The position numbers and the translations under genes are program-made. Below, piece after piece: positions 1 through 8,213 of a DNA stretch of 61,633 nt; positions within the stretch are counted from its first letter, which is position 1; each line of letters starts with the position of its first letter. The notes under the pieces are model-generated. The model saw only the letters and a list, made by a program, of their open reading frames with translations. It was not told where the DNA came from and did not search any database. This stretch comes from an uncultured Alphaproteobacteria bacterium (lineage in GTDB: Bacteria; Pseudomonadota; Alphaproteobacteria; Rhodobacterales; Rhodobacteraceae). The stretch is taken from assembly GCA_902560505.1 (NCBI GenBank), contig CACELY010000002.1, forward strand, positions 1-61,633, in the 5' to 3' direction.

Positions 1-429
1 TATTGCGAGCCCATTAACAAAACCCAACATCACTGGTTGAGGAACCATCCTAATAAATTTTCCTAACTTAAAAACACCAGCAATTATCTGAAGTATACCC
101 ATTAGGATTACAGTCGCAAATAAGTATTGAACACCGTGCTCTGATACAAGGGAAATCATAACTACAGCCAAGGCGCCTGTTGCACCCGAGATCATCCCCG
201 GCCTTCCTCCAAAAAGAGCGGTAACCAAACCAACAATAAAAGCGGCATATAATCCAACCAGAGGTTCTACTCCAGCTACAAAAGCAAATGCAACTGCTTC
301 AGGAACTAATGCTATAGCTACCGTAAGCCCAGCTAGTATCTCAACTCTCAATAGTGAGATCGAAAGCTGGTTACTAAGAGAATTATTTTGATAGCGCTCA
401 GCTAATAACGAAATTGCTGTTTTTATCAC
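1..429 (-). CDS. SulP family anion permease, N-terminal part
   Basis: Partial gene running off the left edge; 143 N-terminal codons are present. The translation has the SulP opening: an amphipathic N-terminus, then a first membrane helix containing [14 protein letters not shown] (the PEA(V/M)AFA signature), [19 protein letters not shown], and a [10 protein letters not shown] segment. SulP proteins are inner-membrane transporters for sulfate, bicarbonate or dicarboxylates; the substrate cannot be told from this part. The start is a GTG at 427-429, chosen because AGAGG lies about 6 bases upstream and the alignment begins there. The family is confident; whether a C-terminal STAS domain is present is unknown because that end is outside the window. 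Confidence 0.85.
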   Translation of the reverse strand, partial: MIKTAISLLAERYQNNSLSNQLSISLLRVEILAGLTVAIALVPEAVAFAFVAGVEPLVGLYAAFIVGLVTALFGGRPGMISGATGALAVVMISLVSEHGVQYLFATVILMGILQIIAGVFKLGKFIRMVPQPVMLGFVNGLAI

Positions 430-549
430 TGGCGGCCTCTTTAATGGTTTAAAAAAAAATTGTACCACTTAATATGGACTTTAGAGAAATATGTAAAGGC
501 TGTTTTCTCTATTTAGATAGAAAATAAAACCTTTGTTAGGAATGATTAA

Positions 550-1401
550 ATCACTTGCCAGTTAAAAATACCCTCAATTGATGAGCTAGTTGATAAAAAA
601 ATCCTATCTTCCCTGCTACAAAAAGAGGAGCGTTTTCTACATTTTTGGAATGAAAAAGATTTATCAAAAGTAGATTATATAAGAACACTGGTTACCGTAG
701 CATCTGTTTCAAATAATCTTTCGTGGATTTTTTTCTCTGCTTATCAATGTGCAATTAGATATCATTTCAAGCAAAAAATAAGAGGAACTATTTCTCTAGC
801 AGCTAGAGAAATCTCTGATGCTCCTGTAAAAGCTTCTTTTGATAATAAAAAAAATATATTGTCACTAAGTGGTAAGAAATCTTGGTTGGTTAGCACAAAT
901 GTAGAAATGATACTATTGTTTGTAAGGTTAAAGAAACCTATCGAATTACCACTCAACAACAGCACGCGTTTATTAAAGTCAATTTTAATTCCAATTTATA
1001 AAGAAAAGTCTGCAATTCGTAAAAAGTTCGAGAAAACAAGATTTTTAAAAAATTTAAATCAAGGCAATTTAACGTTAGAACATACACAAATTTTTTCCAA
1101 ACATATTTCTTCTGGGAAAAAAATTCGTGGCTTCGGGGCCTCAGAACAATTTTTTGTTATGCTCTCCTTAGCAATATATTTTGTTCATAAGGTTAAAAGT
1201 CCAAAACTAAAGAGAAGTTTCTATGTTACAGTAAAAGCTTTGATTTTAGATTTCAATGCACGAAAACCACTTAAATTTTTAGTGAAACATCATAAGAAAA
1301 CTCTAATTAAATTGATTAACACTTTTGGACAACTACCAGAAAGAAAAGCGATAATTAATTGGGATACTGATAAAATCATTTTTAAAAACATGTTGAAGTG
1401 A
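550..1401 (+). CDS. Acyl-CoA dehydrogenase-like protein, no canonical start codon
   Basis: An open frame of about 283 codons runs from a stop at 547-549 to 1401. The first ATG/GTG/TTG in frame is the TTG at 859, yet the 300 bases before it read as good protein (for example EERFLHFWNEKDLSKVDYIR). The layout resembles a diverged acyl-CoA dehydrogenase: an N-terminal helical part, a stretch like the ACAD substrate-binding strand, then SLSGKKSWLVSTNVEMILLF, comparable to the 'LNGTKTWITNA' strand, and a helical C-terminus. It is shorter than usual (about 380). AGGA at 538-541 is 8 bases from an ATC at 550, a possible rare start. An out-of-frame ATG at 542 reaches a stop after 7 codons, so a frameshift or decayed gene is the alternative. 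Coding is likely; the function is weakly supported. Confidence 0.5.
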   Translation: MTCQLKIPSIDELVDKKILSSLLQKEERFLHFWNEKDLSKVDYIRTLVTVASVSNNLSWIFFSAYQCAIRYHFKQKIRGTISLAAREISDAPVKASFDNKKNILSLSGKKSWLVSTNVEMILLFVRLKKPIELPLNNSTRLLKSILIPIYKEKSAIRKKFEKTRFLKNLNQGNLTLEHTQIFSKHISSGKKIRGFGASEQFFVMLSLAIYFVHKVKSPKLKRSFYVTVKALILDFNARKPLKFLVKHHKKTLIKLINTFGQLPERKAIINWDTDKIIFKNMLK

Positions 1402-1481
1402 ATCATTACAGTTCAAAAAATAAACCTTTATTTTCATTAAAAATTAAATTATTGTTACAAAATATAATATGGAGATTGATT

Positions 1482-1760
1482 ATGAAGCTCAAAATTTTAT
1501 TAACTGCGGTTGCCTTTAGCTTAAGTTCTGCTTCCTTTGCTGGAGATCTATTAGGATGGAACCATAGTTGTTGGGACAATAAGACAGCATTGTTCACAGA
1601 TAAGATAAATAAAGCAATAGAAGTTGCGTCTCTAGACAGTGAAACTCTATTGAAGGTTGATCAATTGACAACAGAGTGCCATTACAATGTCAATTTAGGC
1701 CTATCTACTTACGAAACAGATACGTGTAAACAAGCATTAGAGATGGTTGGAGTAAACTAG
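1482..1760 (+). CDS. Small secreted protein, unknown function
   Basis: A 92-residue protein with a clear Sec signal peptide (KLKILLTAVAFSLSSASFA, cleavage expected before GDLLG). The mature part of about 72 residues has three cysteines and no domain I recognise. The start at 1482 is preferred over in-frame codons from 1398 because GGAG sits 7 bases upstream and the signal peptide begins there; the longer version would overlap the previous gene. It is probably periplasmic. The odd cysteine count leaves either one free thiol or intermolecular pairing. It looks like a single-gene transcript between an ACAD-like gene and convergent genes on the other strand. Confidence 0.7.
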   Translation: MKLKILLTAVAFSLSSASFAGDLLGWNHSCWDNKTALFTDKINKAIEVASLDSETLLKVDQLTTECHYNVNLGLSTYETDTCKQALEMVGVN

Positions 1761-1788
1761 TAAACTGATATTTTTTCTTGGTCAATTT

Positions 1789-2499
1789 CTACCAATACTC
1801 TCCGTAAGGACGTAACTCTACGCGGAATGACCATGCAGATCTATCTTGCTTTACAACCTTGAAAACCTCCTCAGCTATATGTTTCGGAGAAGCAAAAAAG
1901 TTATCTGGTTTATCTGGGGCAAGTCGCGGTCGGGTTCTGGGTGTGTCAATCAACGCGTCTATAATAATATAAGCCACATGTATTCCTTTTGGCCCAAATT
2001 CTCTGGCCATAGATTCTGCCAGTATCTTTTGAGCTGATTTAGACGCAGCAAAAAAACCCCAACCATCTTTTCCTCTTTCTGCAGCCGTATTACCAGTGAC
2101 AATAATTGTGCCACTCTCTCTTTCTAACATTTTTGGAAGAGCCATCTGTGACAAAATGAGCAATGAGGTTGTGTTAACTCTAAAATTTTTTTCCAAATCT
2201 TCGTAGCTCAAATCAAGGATGGGTCCTCGGGTTCCCAATGGAGCATTATGTATCACCACCTCAGCTGGTCCAAGATCTGTTAGTATTTTATTTATTGTTT
2301 GTTTAAAATCTTTAATATTACCTACATCACAAGGATAAGCGGTCGTATTATTATACTTTTTTTCCAAATTTTTGAGGTTGTCTTCAGTTCGAGCGATCAT
2401 GGCAACGTGGTAGCCATTCTCCGAAAAGTAGCGCGCAATTTCAGCACCAGTACCAGTTTCCGGTCCAACTCCTGTTAATATACATAATTTTCTATTCAT
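1789..2499 (-). CDS. SDR family oxidoreductase with Phe in place of catalytic Tyr
   Basis: A 236-residue Rossmann-fold short-chain dehydrogenase/reductase. The N-terminus has a TGxxxxxGxG dinucleotide loop (TGVGPETGTGAEIA), then CDVGN (adenine-binding Asp) and HNAPLG in place of NNAG. The active site reads FFAASKSAQ where YxxxK is expected, so the general-acid Tyr is Phe while the Lys is kept. Some SDR subfamilies annotated as plain oxidoreductases share an FAxxK version, so this is probably a subfamily trait rather than damage. The start ATG overlaps the end of the upstream GST gene by 8 bases, implying translational coupling. The substrate is unknown. Confidence 0.85.
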   Translation of the reverse strand: MNRKLCILTGVGPETGTGAEIARYFSENGYHVAMIARTEDNLKNLEKKYNNTTAYPCDVGNIKDFKQTINKILTDLGPAEVVIHNAPLGTRGPILDLSYEDLEKNFRVNTTSLLILSQMALPKMLERESGTIIVTGNTAAERGKDGWGFFAASKSAQKILAESMAREFGPKGIHVAYIIIDALIDTPRTRPRLAPDKPDNFFASPKHIAEEVFKVVKQDRSAWSFRVELRPYGEYW

Positions 2500-3124
2500 C
2501 TAACTTGAACCTTCTATCCAGTTTCTCATGCCACGCTTTGACTTCTTTAAATTCATCAAAATTCATTTCAATGGCAATAGCAAGCTGTACTACCTCATAG
2601 CCTGTTATGTCAGCGATGCTTAATGCTTCACCGGCTACGTATGAGGACATATTTAAATGAACATTTAGTCTCTCGAACAATATTCGGCACGAGTCTATCC
2701 CTCTTTTTGCTATTGCAGGAACTTGTGGTAAATCGTTACGCGTTCCGGATAAAACCTTTCCTGCGTATCTCTCAAATTTATTTCTGATGCCATTAATAAG
2801 GGGAATATACCCGTCAATTTCAAGTCGTCTATCCCACATTTCAATGATTGCTCTTTCTTTAGAAGTCTTTCCAAATAACTTTTTTGAAGAGGTAAATGTC
2901 TCTTCTAAAAATCGACAGATTGCCACACTTTCGGAAATTACGGTCCCGTCCTCTAATTCAAGAAAAGGAATGCAATGGAATGGATTAAGCGAATTATAAG
3001 GCTCTTCAAATTGATCCCCATCTCTAACATTAAGTTGCACTATTGGCACCTCAATTCCTGTTTCTTTGAGAAAGAAAGTAACTCTCTTAGAGGCAGGAGC
3101 CAGATCAAATTGATAAAGTTTCAT
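2492..3124 (-). CDS. Glutathione S-transferase family protein
   Basis: A 210-residue GST: an N-terminal thioredoxin-like domain (MKLYQFDLAPASKRV; GSH-binding Glu-Ser in DGTVISESVAICRFLEE around residue 67) followed by the all-helical domain ending with an SIADITGYE motif, which matches the usual N-capping box of GST C-terminal domains. The ATG at 3122-3124 follows AAAGGA by 5-6 bases; upstream codons to 3358 are not gene-like. It is co-transcribed with the SDR, which overlaps its stop. It probably conjugates or reduces an electrophilic substrate in the cytoplasm; pairing with an SDR suggests detoxification or catabolism of a specific compound. The substrate is not known. Confidence 0.9.
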   Translation of the reverse strand: MKLYQFDLAPASKRVTFFLKETGIEVPIVQLNVRDGDQFEEPYNSLNPFHCIPFLELEDGTVISESVAICRFLEETFTSSKKLFGKTSKERAIIEMWDRRLEIDGYIPLINGIRNKFERYAGKVLSGTRNDLPQVPAIAKRGIDSCRILFERLNVHLNMSSYVAGEALSIADITGYEVVQLAIAIEMNFDEFKEVKAWHEKLDRRFKLDE

Positions 3125-3239
3125 TAATTTTCCTTTTGTTTTCAAGAGCAAGCTTAGTTCATATTTTGAATTAAACAAAATATATATATATAAATTCAGT
3201 ATTTTTTGTCGTTTATAGTATTGGGATAATGGGTTTGGT

Positions 3240-4052
3240 ATGTCGTTAACTATAGATAATGGCAGTGCAATTGGATTTGCATTGGTTGCGTTGGGTCGTT
3301 CATCAAGTTTGATGAATGAAGCTATGGAACGTTTGTCCACAGGTAAAAGAATCAACAAGGCATCTGATGATCCTGCCGGAATTCATCAAGTAATGAGACT
3401 GAATGCAGAAATCCAGGGAATAGAGATCGCGTCAAAAAACGCAGCAGACGGACAATCTTTAATAGACACTTTGGAAACAAGCTTATCTGAAGTGCAATCT
3501 ATCTTGCTAAGAATGCGCGAGCTGACTATCCAAGCTATAAGTGATACGAATTCTGCCGCTGATAGATTGGCGTTAGACTCCGAGTTATCGCAACTAGAGC
3601 TGGAAATTACTCGCATCGGTAGCAATACCTCTTTCGGGGGCAAACCAGTATTTGATGGAAACCTGCACTATCTTCAGATTGGACCTCGATCCGGTAACAC
3701 GCTGGAAGTTCAAGCCTATACTCTGAGCACCTCTGCACTGGGTTTAACACAAGATTTAACGACGAGAAACAACGCGGAGAACTATTTGGGCATCATTGAT
3801 ACGGCTATAGAAGATATTAATGAAAAAAGAGGTGCTGCCGGAGCATTATCAAATAGACTGGATTTCATAATGTCCAACCTCGATAATAGTAGAGTAAACT
3901 TGATCAAATCCAGAAGTATTATTGAAGACGCAGATTTTGCCGCGGAGAGTGTGAAATTGGCAAAAGCGAAAATATTGGAACAGGTTGCAATAGCAATGAT
4001 CGCTCAGGCGAATGCTAGAACGCAATGGATACTAAAGCTTTTGGAAAATTGA
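3240..4052 (+). CDS. fliC: Flagellin
   Basis: A 270-residue flagellin with only the conserved D0/D1 regions and a very short centre. The N-terminus has ERLSTGKRINKASDDPAGI, the hallmark SSGLRINSAxDDAAG-like segment, at about residues 30-48. The C-terminus has RSIIEDADFAAESVKLAKAKILEQVAIAMIAQANA, the coiled D0 helix; the expected final 'LLR' is LLEN. It polymerises into the filament after export by the flagellar type III system. It stands alone: no flagellar structural or regulatory gene is nearby. It has no clear Shine-Dalgarno sequence. The first gene downstream is metabolic, so this is probably its own transcription unit. Confidence 0.92.
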   Translation: MSLTIDNGSAIGFALVALGRSSSLMNEAMERLSTGKRINKASDDPAGIHQVMRLNAEIQGIEIASKNAADGQSLIDTLETSLSEVQSILLRMRELTIQAISDTNSAADRLALDSELSQLELEITRIGSNTSFGGKPVFDGNLHYLQIGPRSGNTLEVQAYTLSTSALGLTQDLTTRNNAENYLGIIDTAIEDINEKRGAAGALSNRLDFIMSNLDNSRVNLIKSRSIIEDADFAAESVKLAKAKILEQVAIAMIAQANARTQWILKLLEN

Positions 4053-4074
4053 AAAAAAATGTTAAATAAAGTAC

Positions 4075-4851
4075 ATGAAGTCAAATATCGAAAAAATAAG
4101 TACCTTTCTTTTTGAGGCGCACGAAGCCGGTGATAGATTTGTAAATCTTGAAAAAGATATGAAACCAAAAGATTTCGATGAAGCTTACGAAGTTCAGACG
4201 CAATTGCGGCAAAAGTTACCCCGAGGATCACTTGGAGGATACAAAATTGCTCTATCTTCTAAAATACAACAAGACTATCACAAAATCAGTCACCCAGTTT
4301 ATGGTGGTCTCTTTAAGAATGAAATTTTCAATAGTCCAAAGACAATAGTTCTAAAGAACTACCATAGAATGAGTGTCGAGTTTGAATTAGCTTTTGAACT
4401 ATCTGAACGCATTACAGATCCCTCTATCCAACGGACCCCAGAAAATATTGTTCACGATATTTTAAATGTTTTACCCGCTATCGAGCTTATAGATGATAGG
4501 GGTGCAAATTATGATGGTCTAGATCCACTGTCTCTAGCCTGTGATAATGCGTGGTCCGGTGGTCTAGTTTTAGGAGATCCAATAAATAATTGGCAGGAAA
4601 AAGATTTTCTGGACATACAATCGACCTGTGAATGGAATAATGAACCAAGATTAACAACTGGCGTGCTTGACGCGAAGCCTTTTGAAAATTTGTGCTGGTT
4701 GATCAATGAGCTTCACTCGCGTAAAAGTGAACTAAAACCTGGAATGATTATAATAACGGGAAGTGTCTTTAAAGTAAGACAAGCAAAAGTGGGGGATAAG
4801 ATAAACCATATTCTTTCTGATTATGGGAAAGTCAGCATTGCAGTAATTTAG
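4075..4851 (+). CDS. 2-keto-4-pentenoate hydratase (MhpD-like, FAH fold)
   Basis: A 258-residue member of the MhpD/DmpE family: divalent-metal hydratases or decarboxylases of 2-oxo-4-enoates from meta-cleavage of aromatic rings. Family marks include GGYKIALSSKIQQ (about residue 54; usually GYKVGLTS), PVYGGLF, a VEFELAFEL metal-binding Glu strand near 103-111, a VLPAIELIDDR segment near 140, a DNAWSGGLVLGD loop, and IIITGSVFKVRQAKVGD near the C-terminus (usually 'GslT...v.~GD'). It starts 23 bases after the flagellin stop, probably without functional linkage. Neighbours downstream (ATC-hydrolase-like, alpha/beta hydrolase, FAD monooxygenase) fit a ring-degradation set, but the substrate is unknown. 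Confidence 0.85.
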   Translation: MKSNIEKISTFLFEAHEAGDRFVNLEKDMKPKDFDEAYEVQTQLRQKLPRGSLGGYKIALSSKIQQDYHKISHPVYGGLFKNEIFNSPKTIVLKNYHRMSVEFELAFELSERITDPSIQRTPENIVHDILNVLPAIELIDDRGANYDGLDPLSLACDNAWSGGLVLGDPINNWQEKDFLDIQSTCEWNNEPRLTTGVLDAKPFENLCWLINELHSRKSELKPGMIIITGSVFKVRQAKVGDKINHILSDYGKVSIAVI

Positions 4852-4880
4852 GAAGTAACTGTTTAATTTGGAGATAATAA

Positions 4881-5387
4881 ATGGAAAGCAACACAAAGTT
4901 AAAAGATGAGCTAACGCAAAAGATTGGAGTTTTAACACGGCGCGAAACAGAAGCTAGGATCATCGCACCTTTTGTAGATGCCCTTATAAAAACTTTTGGC
5001 AAAGAAAAAATAATACCGATTTTAGAAAATACAGTTATGGAGCTAGCTCGTAACCAAGGCTCATCTCTGGCAAAAGAATATGGCAATGATGTTTCTGCTT
5101 TTCTTGAAACACTAAAGTTCTGGACCCAAGATGGAGCGCTGGAAATAGACTTGCTGGAGAAAAATGATACAAAATTAGACTTCAATGTAACAAGGTGTAG
5201 ATATGCCGAAATGTATAAGGCGTTAGGAATACAAGACCTTGGGGCTGTTTTGTCTTGCAATAGAGATGCCGCAATGATTGATGGATTCAACCAAGATGCA
5301 AGACTTAATCGAGAAACCACTATCATGAGTGGTGGGAAATGCTGTACTTTTAGATACACGTTTGAGAATCCCAGCGCGCAAGGATAA
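4881..5387 (+). CDS. L-2-amino-thiazoline-4-carboxylic acid hydrolase family protein
   Basis: A 168-residue soluble protein matching the ATC hydrolase family (PF14196 type). It is helical at the N-terminus, with DLGAVLSCNRDAAMIDGFNQDARL and MSGGKCCTFRYTF at the C-terminus, where the conserved 'C..D......~P.i~~....i~~GD~~C~F~~' pattern of the family lies. The founding enzymes open the thiazoline ring to S- or N-carbamoyl-L-cysteine, but most members are uncharacterised and occur in catabolic clusters. The stop is directly followed by the TTG start of the alpha/beta hydrolase with one base between, so the two are translationally coupled. The family is fairly sure; the true reaction is not. Confidence 0.75.
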   Translation: MESNTKLKDELTQKIGVLTRRETEARIIAPFVDALIKTFGKEKIIPILENTVMELARNQGSSLAKEYGNDVSAFLETLKFWTQDGALEIDLLEKNDTKLDFNVTRCRYAEMYKALGIQDLGAVLSCNRDAAMIDGFNQDARLNRETTIMSGGKCCTFRYTFENPSAQG

Positions 5388-5388
5388 G

Positions 5389-6900
5389 TTGTATTTGTTA
5401 AAAAGCTTTAAGAACTCTATATATAAAGTCTTTTGCCTTTTATTGATTTCAATAGCCCTATTTGCGTTTTGGAAACTCGATTTTGCTGAAAGAAATTTGA
5501 CGAGCGTAAGAGAGTTCGTTGATAAAACTCCCGTTACTCTAACGTTCAAAGACAATATAAAAACTAAGGGCATAGTATTTTTAGCACATGGATTTGCTGG
5601 ATCTACTAGTTTTATGAGACCAATAGCTGTAGCTCTTGCAGAGGCTGGCTATTTAACAGTTCGTTTTGATTTTTTAGGGCATGGACGTCATCCTCTACCG
5701 TACTCAGGAGATATTACAACGATTGAGGGAGCGACGCAGAAATTCGTTAATCAAACGAATGAGCTAATCTCTCATTATTTATTAAAATATAGCCCCAGCT
5801 TTTCAATGATAATTGGCCATTCAATGGCATCCGATATAATAATCAGGTCAGCCTCTTTGCATCCTAGTCTTAATAGCGCAGTTGCTATTTCCGCTTATAC
5901 TGACGCTTTAAAAGCAAAAGAACCTAAAAATGTCCTCATTCTTAATGGTCAGTGGGAACCTCAATTGAGATCGAAATCCTTAGAAATTTTACAAAATATT
6001 GGAGTTGATAATCCAAAAGAGGGAAAATTATATGGAGCCCTTGATAATAATACCATAAGAAAAGTAGATTTTATAGAGAACGCCGATCATGTAGGAGTTT
6101 TATATTCTGTTCGCACTCAGAGAGAGCTGGTAGATTGGATTAATTTCCTTGAGAAGGATAAACAAATATTAATTGGCAACAATATTGGAATATGGACAGG
6201 CATTTTATTTTTTAGTATTTTTTTTCTCATTATATTACTGACCAAGTTCCTTCCAAAAAAAGCCTCAGGGAAATATCGGCTCAGCTATACACGGTTCTTT
6301 TCCATAAATATTATCGCTTGTGCACTCCCACCAATTATATTGTATAGCCTTACCTTTAAATTTGTTAATTTCCCTGCCCACAATCATCTCATTAATCAAA
6401 TGATCCTAATATCAATAATCCTTTTTTTCAGTATTCCATCTACCCAGTTTAAAGAGTTATCAAAATCATTTAATTTTCCATTATTTGCCTTTTTATTTAT
6501 TTTGTTTTGTATTGTGTTTGGGTCCATTTTGGATAACTACGTGAGCTCGTTTCTTTTGAGTGGGACCAGAGTACCTTTGTTTTTCTCTTGCTTAATTGGG
6601 TCTATCCCTTTGATGGTGTTGATGCAAATGTATTATGACAATTATGCAAATGGTTGGATAGTGGGAAATATATTTAAATTGTTTCTGATTATCTCCATAT
6701 CAGCTTCAATACTTTTAGATATCTCTCAGTTGTTTATTATGGGATATGCAATAATTTTATTTCTTGCCTTCGCTTTAATATTTGGATTTTTAGCAAATAT
6801 GATAAGTAGAAAGTACAATAACACTCTTTCGGTAGGGTTAGCCAATGGAATAGCATTGGCTTGGACATTTTCCACAGCACTACCAATGTACGTCAATTGA
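5389..6900 (+). CDS. Alpha/beta hydrolase fused to a polytopic membrane domain
   Basis: A protein of about 503 residues. An N-terminal membrane anchor (residues 8-28) is followed by an alpha/beta hydrolase domain with an HGFAGS oxyanion segment (about 66) and the nucleophile elbow GHSMA (about 143, Ser with Ala replacing the last Gly), and a late ADHVG that may carry the catalytic His. From about residue 264 there are roughly seven to eight hydrophobic helices to the end. The TTG start at 5389 is chosen because AAGGA lies 4 bases upstream and the frame before it only overlaps the previous gene. The hydrolase probably works at the membrane or in the periplasm; the function of the membrane half is unknown. 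Confidence 0.8.
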   Translation: MYLLKSFKNSIYKVFCLLLISIALFAFWKLDFAERNLTSVREFVDKTPVTLTFKDNIKTKGIVFLAHGFAGSTSFMRPIAVALAEAGYLTVRFDFLGHGRHPLPYSGDITTIEGATQKFVNQTNELISHYLLKYSPSFSMIIGHSMASDIIIRSASLHPSLNSAVAISAYTDALKAKEPKNVLILNGQWEPQLRSKSLEILQNIGVDNPKEGKLYGALDNNTIRKVDFIENADHVGVLYSVRTQRELVDWINFLEKDKQILIGNNIGIWTGILFFSIFFLIILLTKFLPKKASGKYRLSYTRFFSINIIACALPPIILYSLTFKFVNFPAHNHLINQMILISIILFFSIPSTQFKELSKSFNFPLFAFLFILFCIVFGSILDNYVSSFLLSGTRVPLFFSCLIGSIPLMVLMQMYYDNYANGWIVGNIFKLFLIISISASILLDISQLFIMGYAIILFLAFALIFGFLANMISRKYNNTLSVGLANGIALAWTFSTALPMYVN

Positions 6901-6953
6901 ATGAAGGCTTATTATGGTCCACATATACGTCACTCAAATAGAATTAATTTAAA

Positions 6954-8213
6954 ATGACAGTTCTGATTAGTGGAGCAGGAATAGGTGGTTTATGTTTAGG
7001 GCTATCCCTACAACAACTAAAAATACCATTTCAAATATTTGAGACCTCAGTATCTATTGAACCACTAGGAGTTGGAATCAACCTTCAACCCAATGCCGTG
7101 AGGGAACTTTTTGCATTAGGATTAAAAGATAGTCTGACAAGAATTGGGGTGCAAACTGAAGAATTTGGATTATTTTCAAAAAAAGGTTTGGAAATTTGGA
7201 CTGAATCACGGGGCTTAAAAGCAGGGTATAATGTACCACAATTTTCTGTCCATAGAGGAGAACTCCAAAAGTTACTTTATGATACTCTTATTGGACGTTC
7301 GAAAAAAAGCTATGTTAATTTAGGTATTAGAGCTACTGGCTTCAAAAATTTATCCTCTTCAGTAGAATTGCAATACTTGAATAAGAATACAAAAAAAAAT
7401 GAAACCTTTTACGGCGATATTCTTGTTGCTTGTGATGGGATAAATTCAAATATTCGAAAACAGATATTCCCAGATGAAGGGGATCCTCTATGGAACGGAG
7501 CAATTTTATGGCGTGGGCTAACAGCTGCTACTCCTTTTAGGACTGGTGCTTCTATGGTGATGATTGGACATGATACGCAAAGATTTGTTTCATACCCTAT
7601 AAGTCAAAAAGACAGTCACGGGAATGCAAAAATAAACTGGATAGCGGAACTAAAATTTAATCCTGAAAAAATATATATGAAAAGTGACTGGAGTAAAAAG
7701 GTAGATAAATCAAAATTTATAGGTAGCTTTACAGAGTGGTCCTTTGAATGGATAAATCCTCTAAGCCTTATTTCAGAAGCAAGCTCAATCTATGAATATC
7801 CAATGGTTGACAGAGATCCATTACCAAAATGGACTTTTGGAAGAACAACCTTGTTAGGTGATGCTGCCCACCCAACTTATCCAGTTGGATCAAATGGTGC
7901 CAGCCAAGCTATTATTGATGCTAGAAAACTTGCGTTTCATTTAAAAGTAAATGGACTTAATGAAACAGCTTTATTGCGCTATGAAGAAGAGATGCTTCCC
8001 CTAACTGCCAAAATAACATTAGCAAATAGAAGTTCTGGTCCCGATGCTCTTCTACAAGTAGTTGAAGACCGTTGTGGAGGAACTTTTAATAATATACAGG
8101 AAATCATTAGCCAAAGCGAACTTAAAAATCACTCAGAAAAATACAAATCTGTTGCTGGTCTTAACATTGAGAGACTTAATAATACAGATAGTATTTTGAG
8201 TTCATTAATTTAA
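6954..8213 (+). CDS. FAD-dependent monooxygenase (PhzS / salicylate-hydroxylase type)
   Basis: A 419-residue group A flavoprotein hydroxylase. It has ISGAGIGGLCLGLSL (GxGxxG FAD loop, residues 5-19), GVGINLQPNAVRELFALGL, VACDGINSNIRK (DG motif for FAD/NADPH) near residue 160, and LLGDAAHPTYPVGSNGASQAI (GD motif, about 299-319). These place it with flavin-dependent oxidoreductases of the PhzS and 3-hydroxybenzoate-6-hydroxylase type that hydroxylate aromatic or N-heterocyclic rings. Length is normal. It lies downstream of a hydratase and two hydrolases, which would suit a ring-opening route. Its 3' end overlaps the convergent nuclease gene by 9 bases. Confidence 0.85.
   Translation: MTVLISGAGIGGLCLGLSLQQLKIPFQIFETSVSIEPLGVGINLQPNAVRELFALGLKDSLTRIGVQTEEFGLFSKKGLEIWTESRGLKAGYNVPQFSVHRGELQKLLYDTLIGRSKKSYVNLGIRATGFKNLSSSVELQYLNKNTKKNETFYGDILVACDGINSNIRKQIFPDEGDPLWNGAILWRGLTAATPFRTGASMVMIGHDTQRFVSYPISQKDSHGNAKINWIAELKFNPEKIYMKSDWSKKVDKSKFIGSFTEWSFEWINPLSLISEASSIYEYPMVDRDPLPKWTFGRTTLLGDAAHPTYPVGSNGASQAIIDARKLAFHLKVNGLNETALLRYEEEMLPLTAKITLANRSSGPDALLQVVEDRCGGTFNNIQEIISQSELKNHSEKYKSVAGLNIERLNNTDSILSSLI

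Noticed and set aside
762-965. Minus-strand ORF of 67 codons over the ACAD-like gene
   Set aside because: It lies opposite a frame with protein-like composition, has no ribosome binding site and no recognisable sequence; treated as a shadow.
1398-1481. Extended 5' part of the small secreted protein
   Set aside because: The extension would overlap the preceding ORF and hide the signal peptide; the ATG at 1482 has a proper GGAG and begins the signal.
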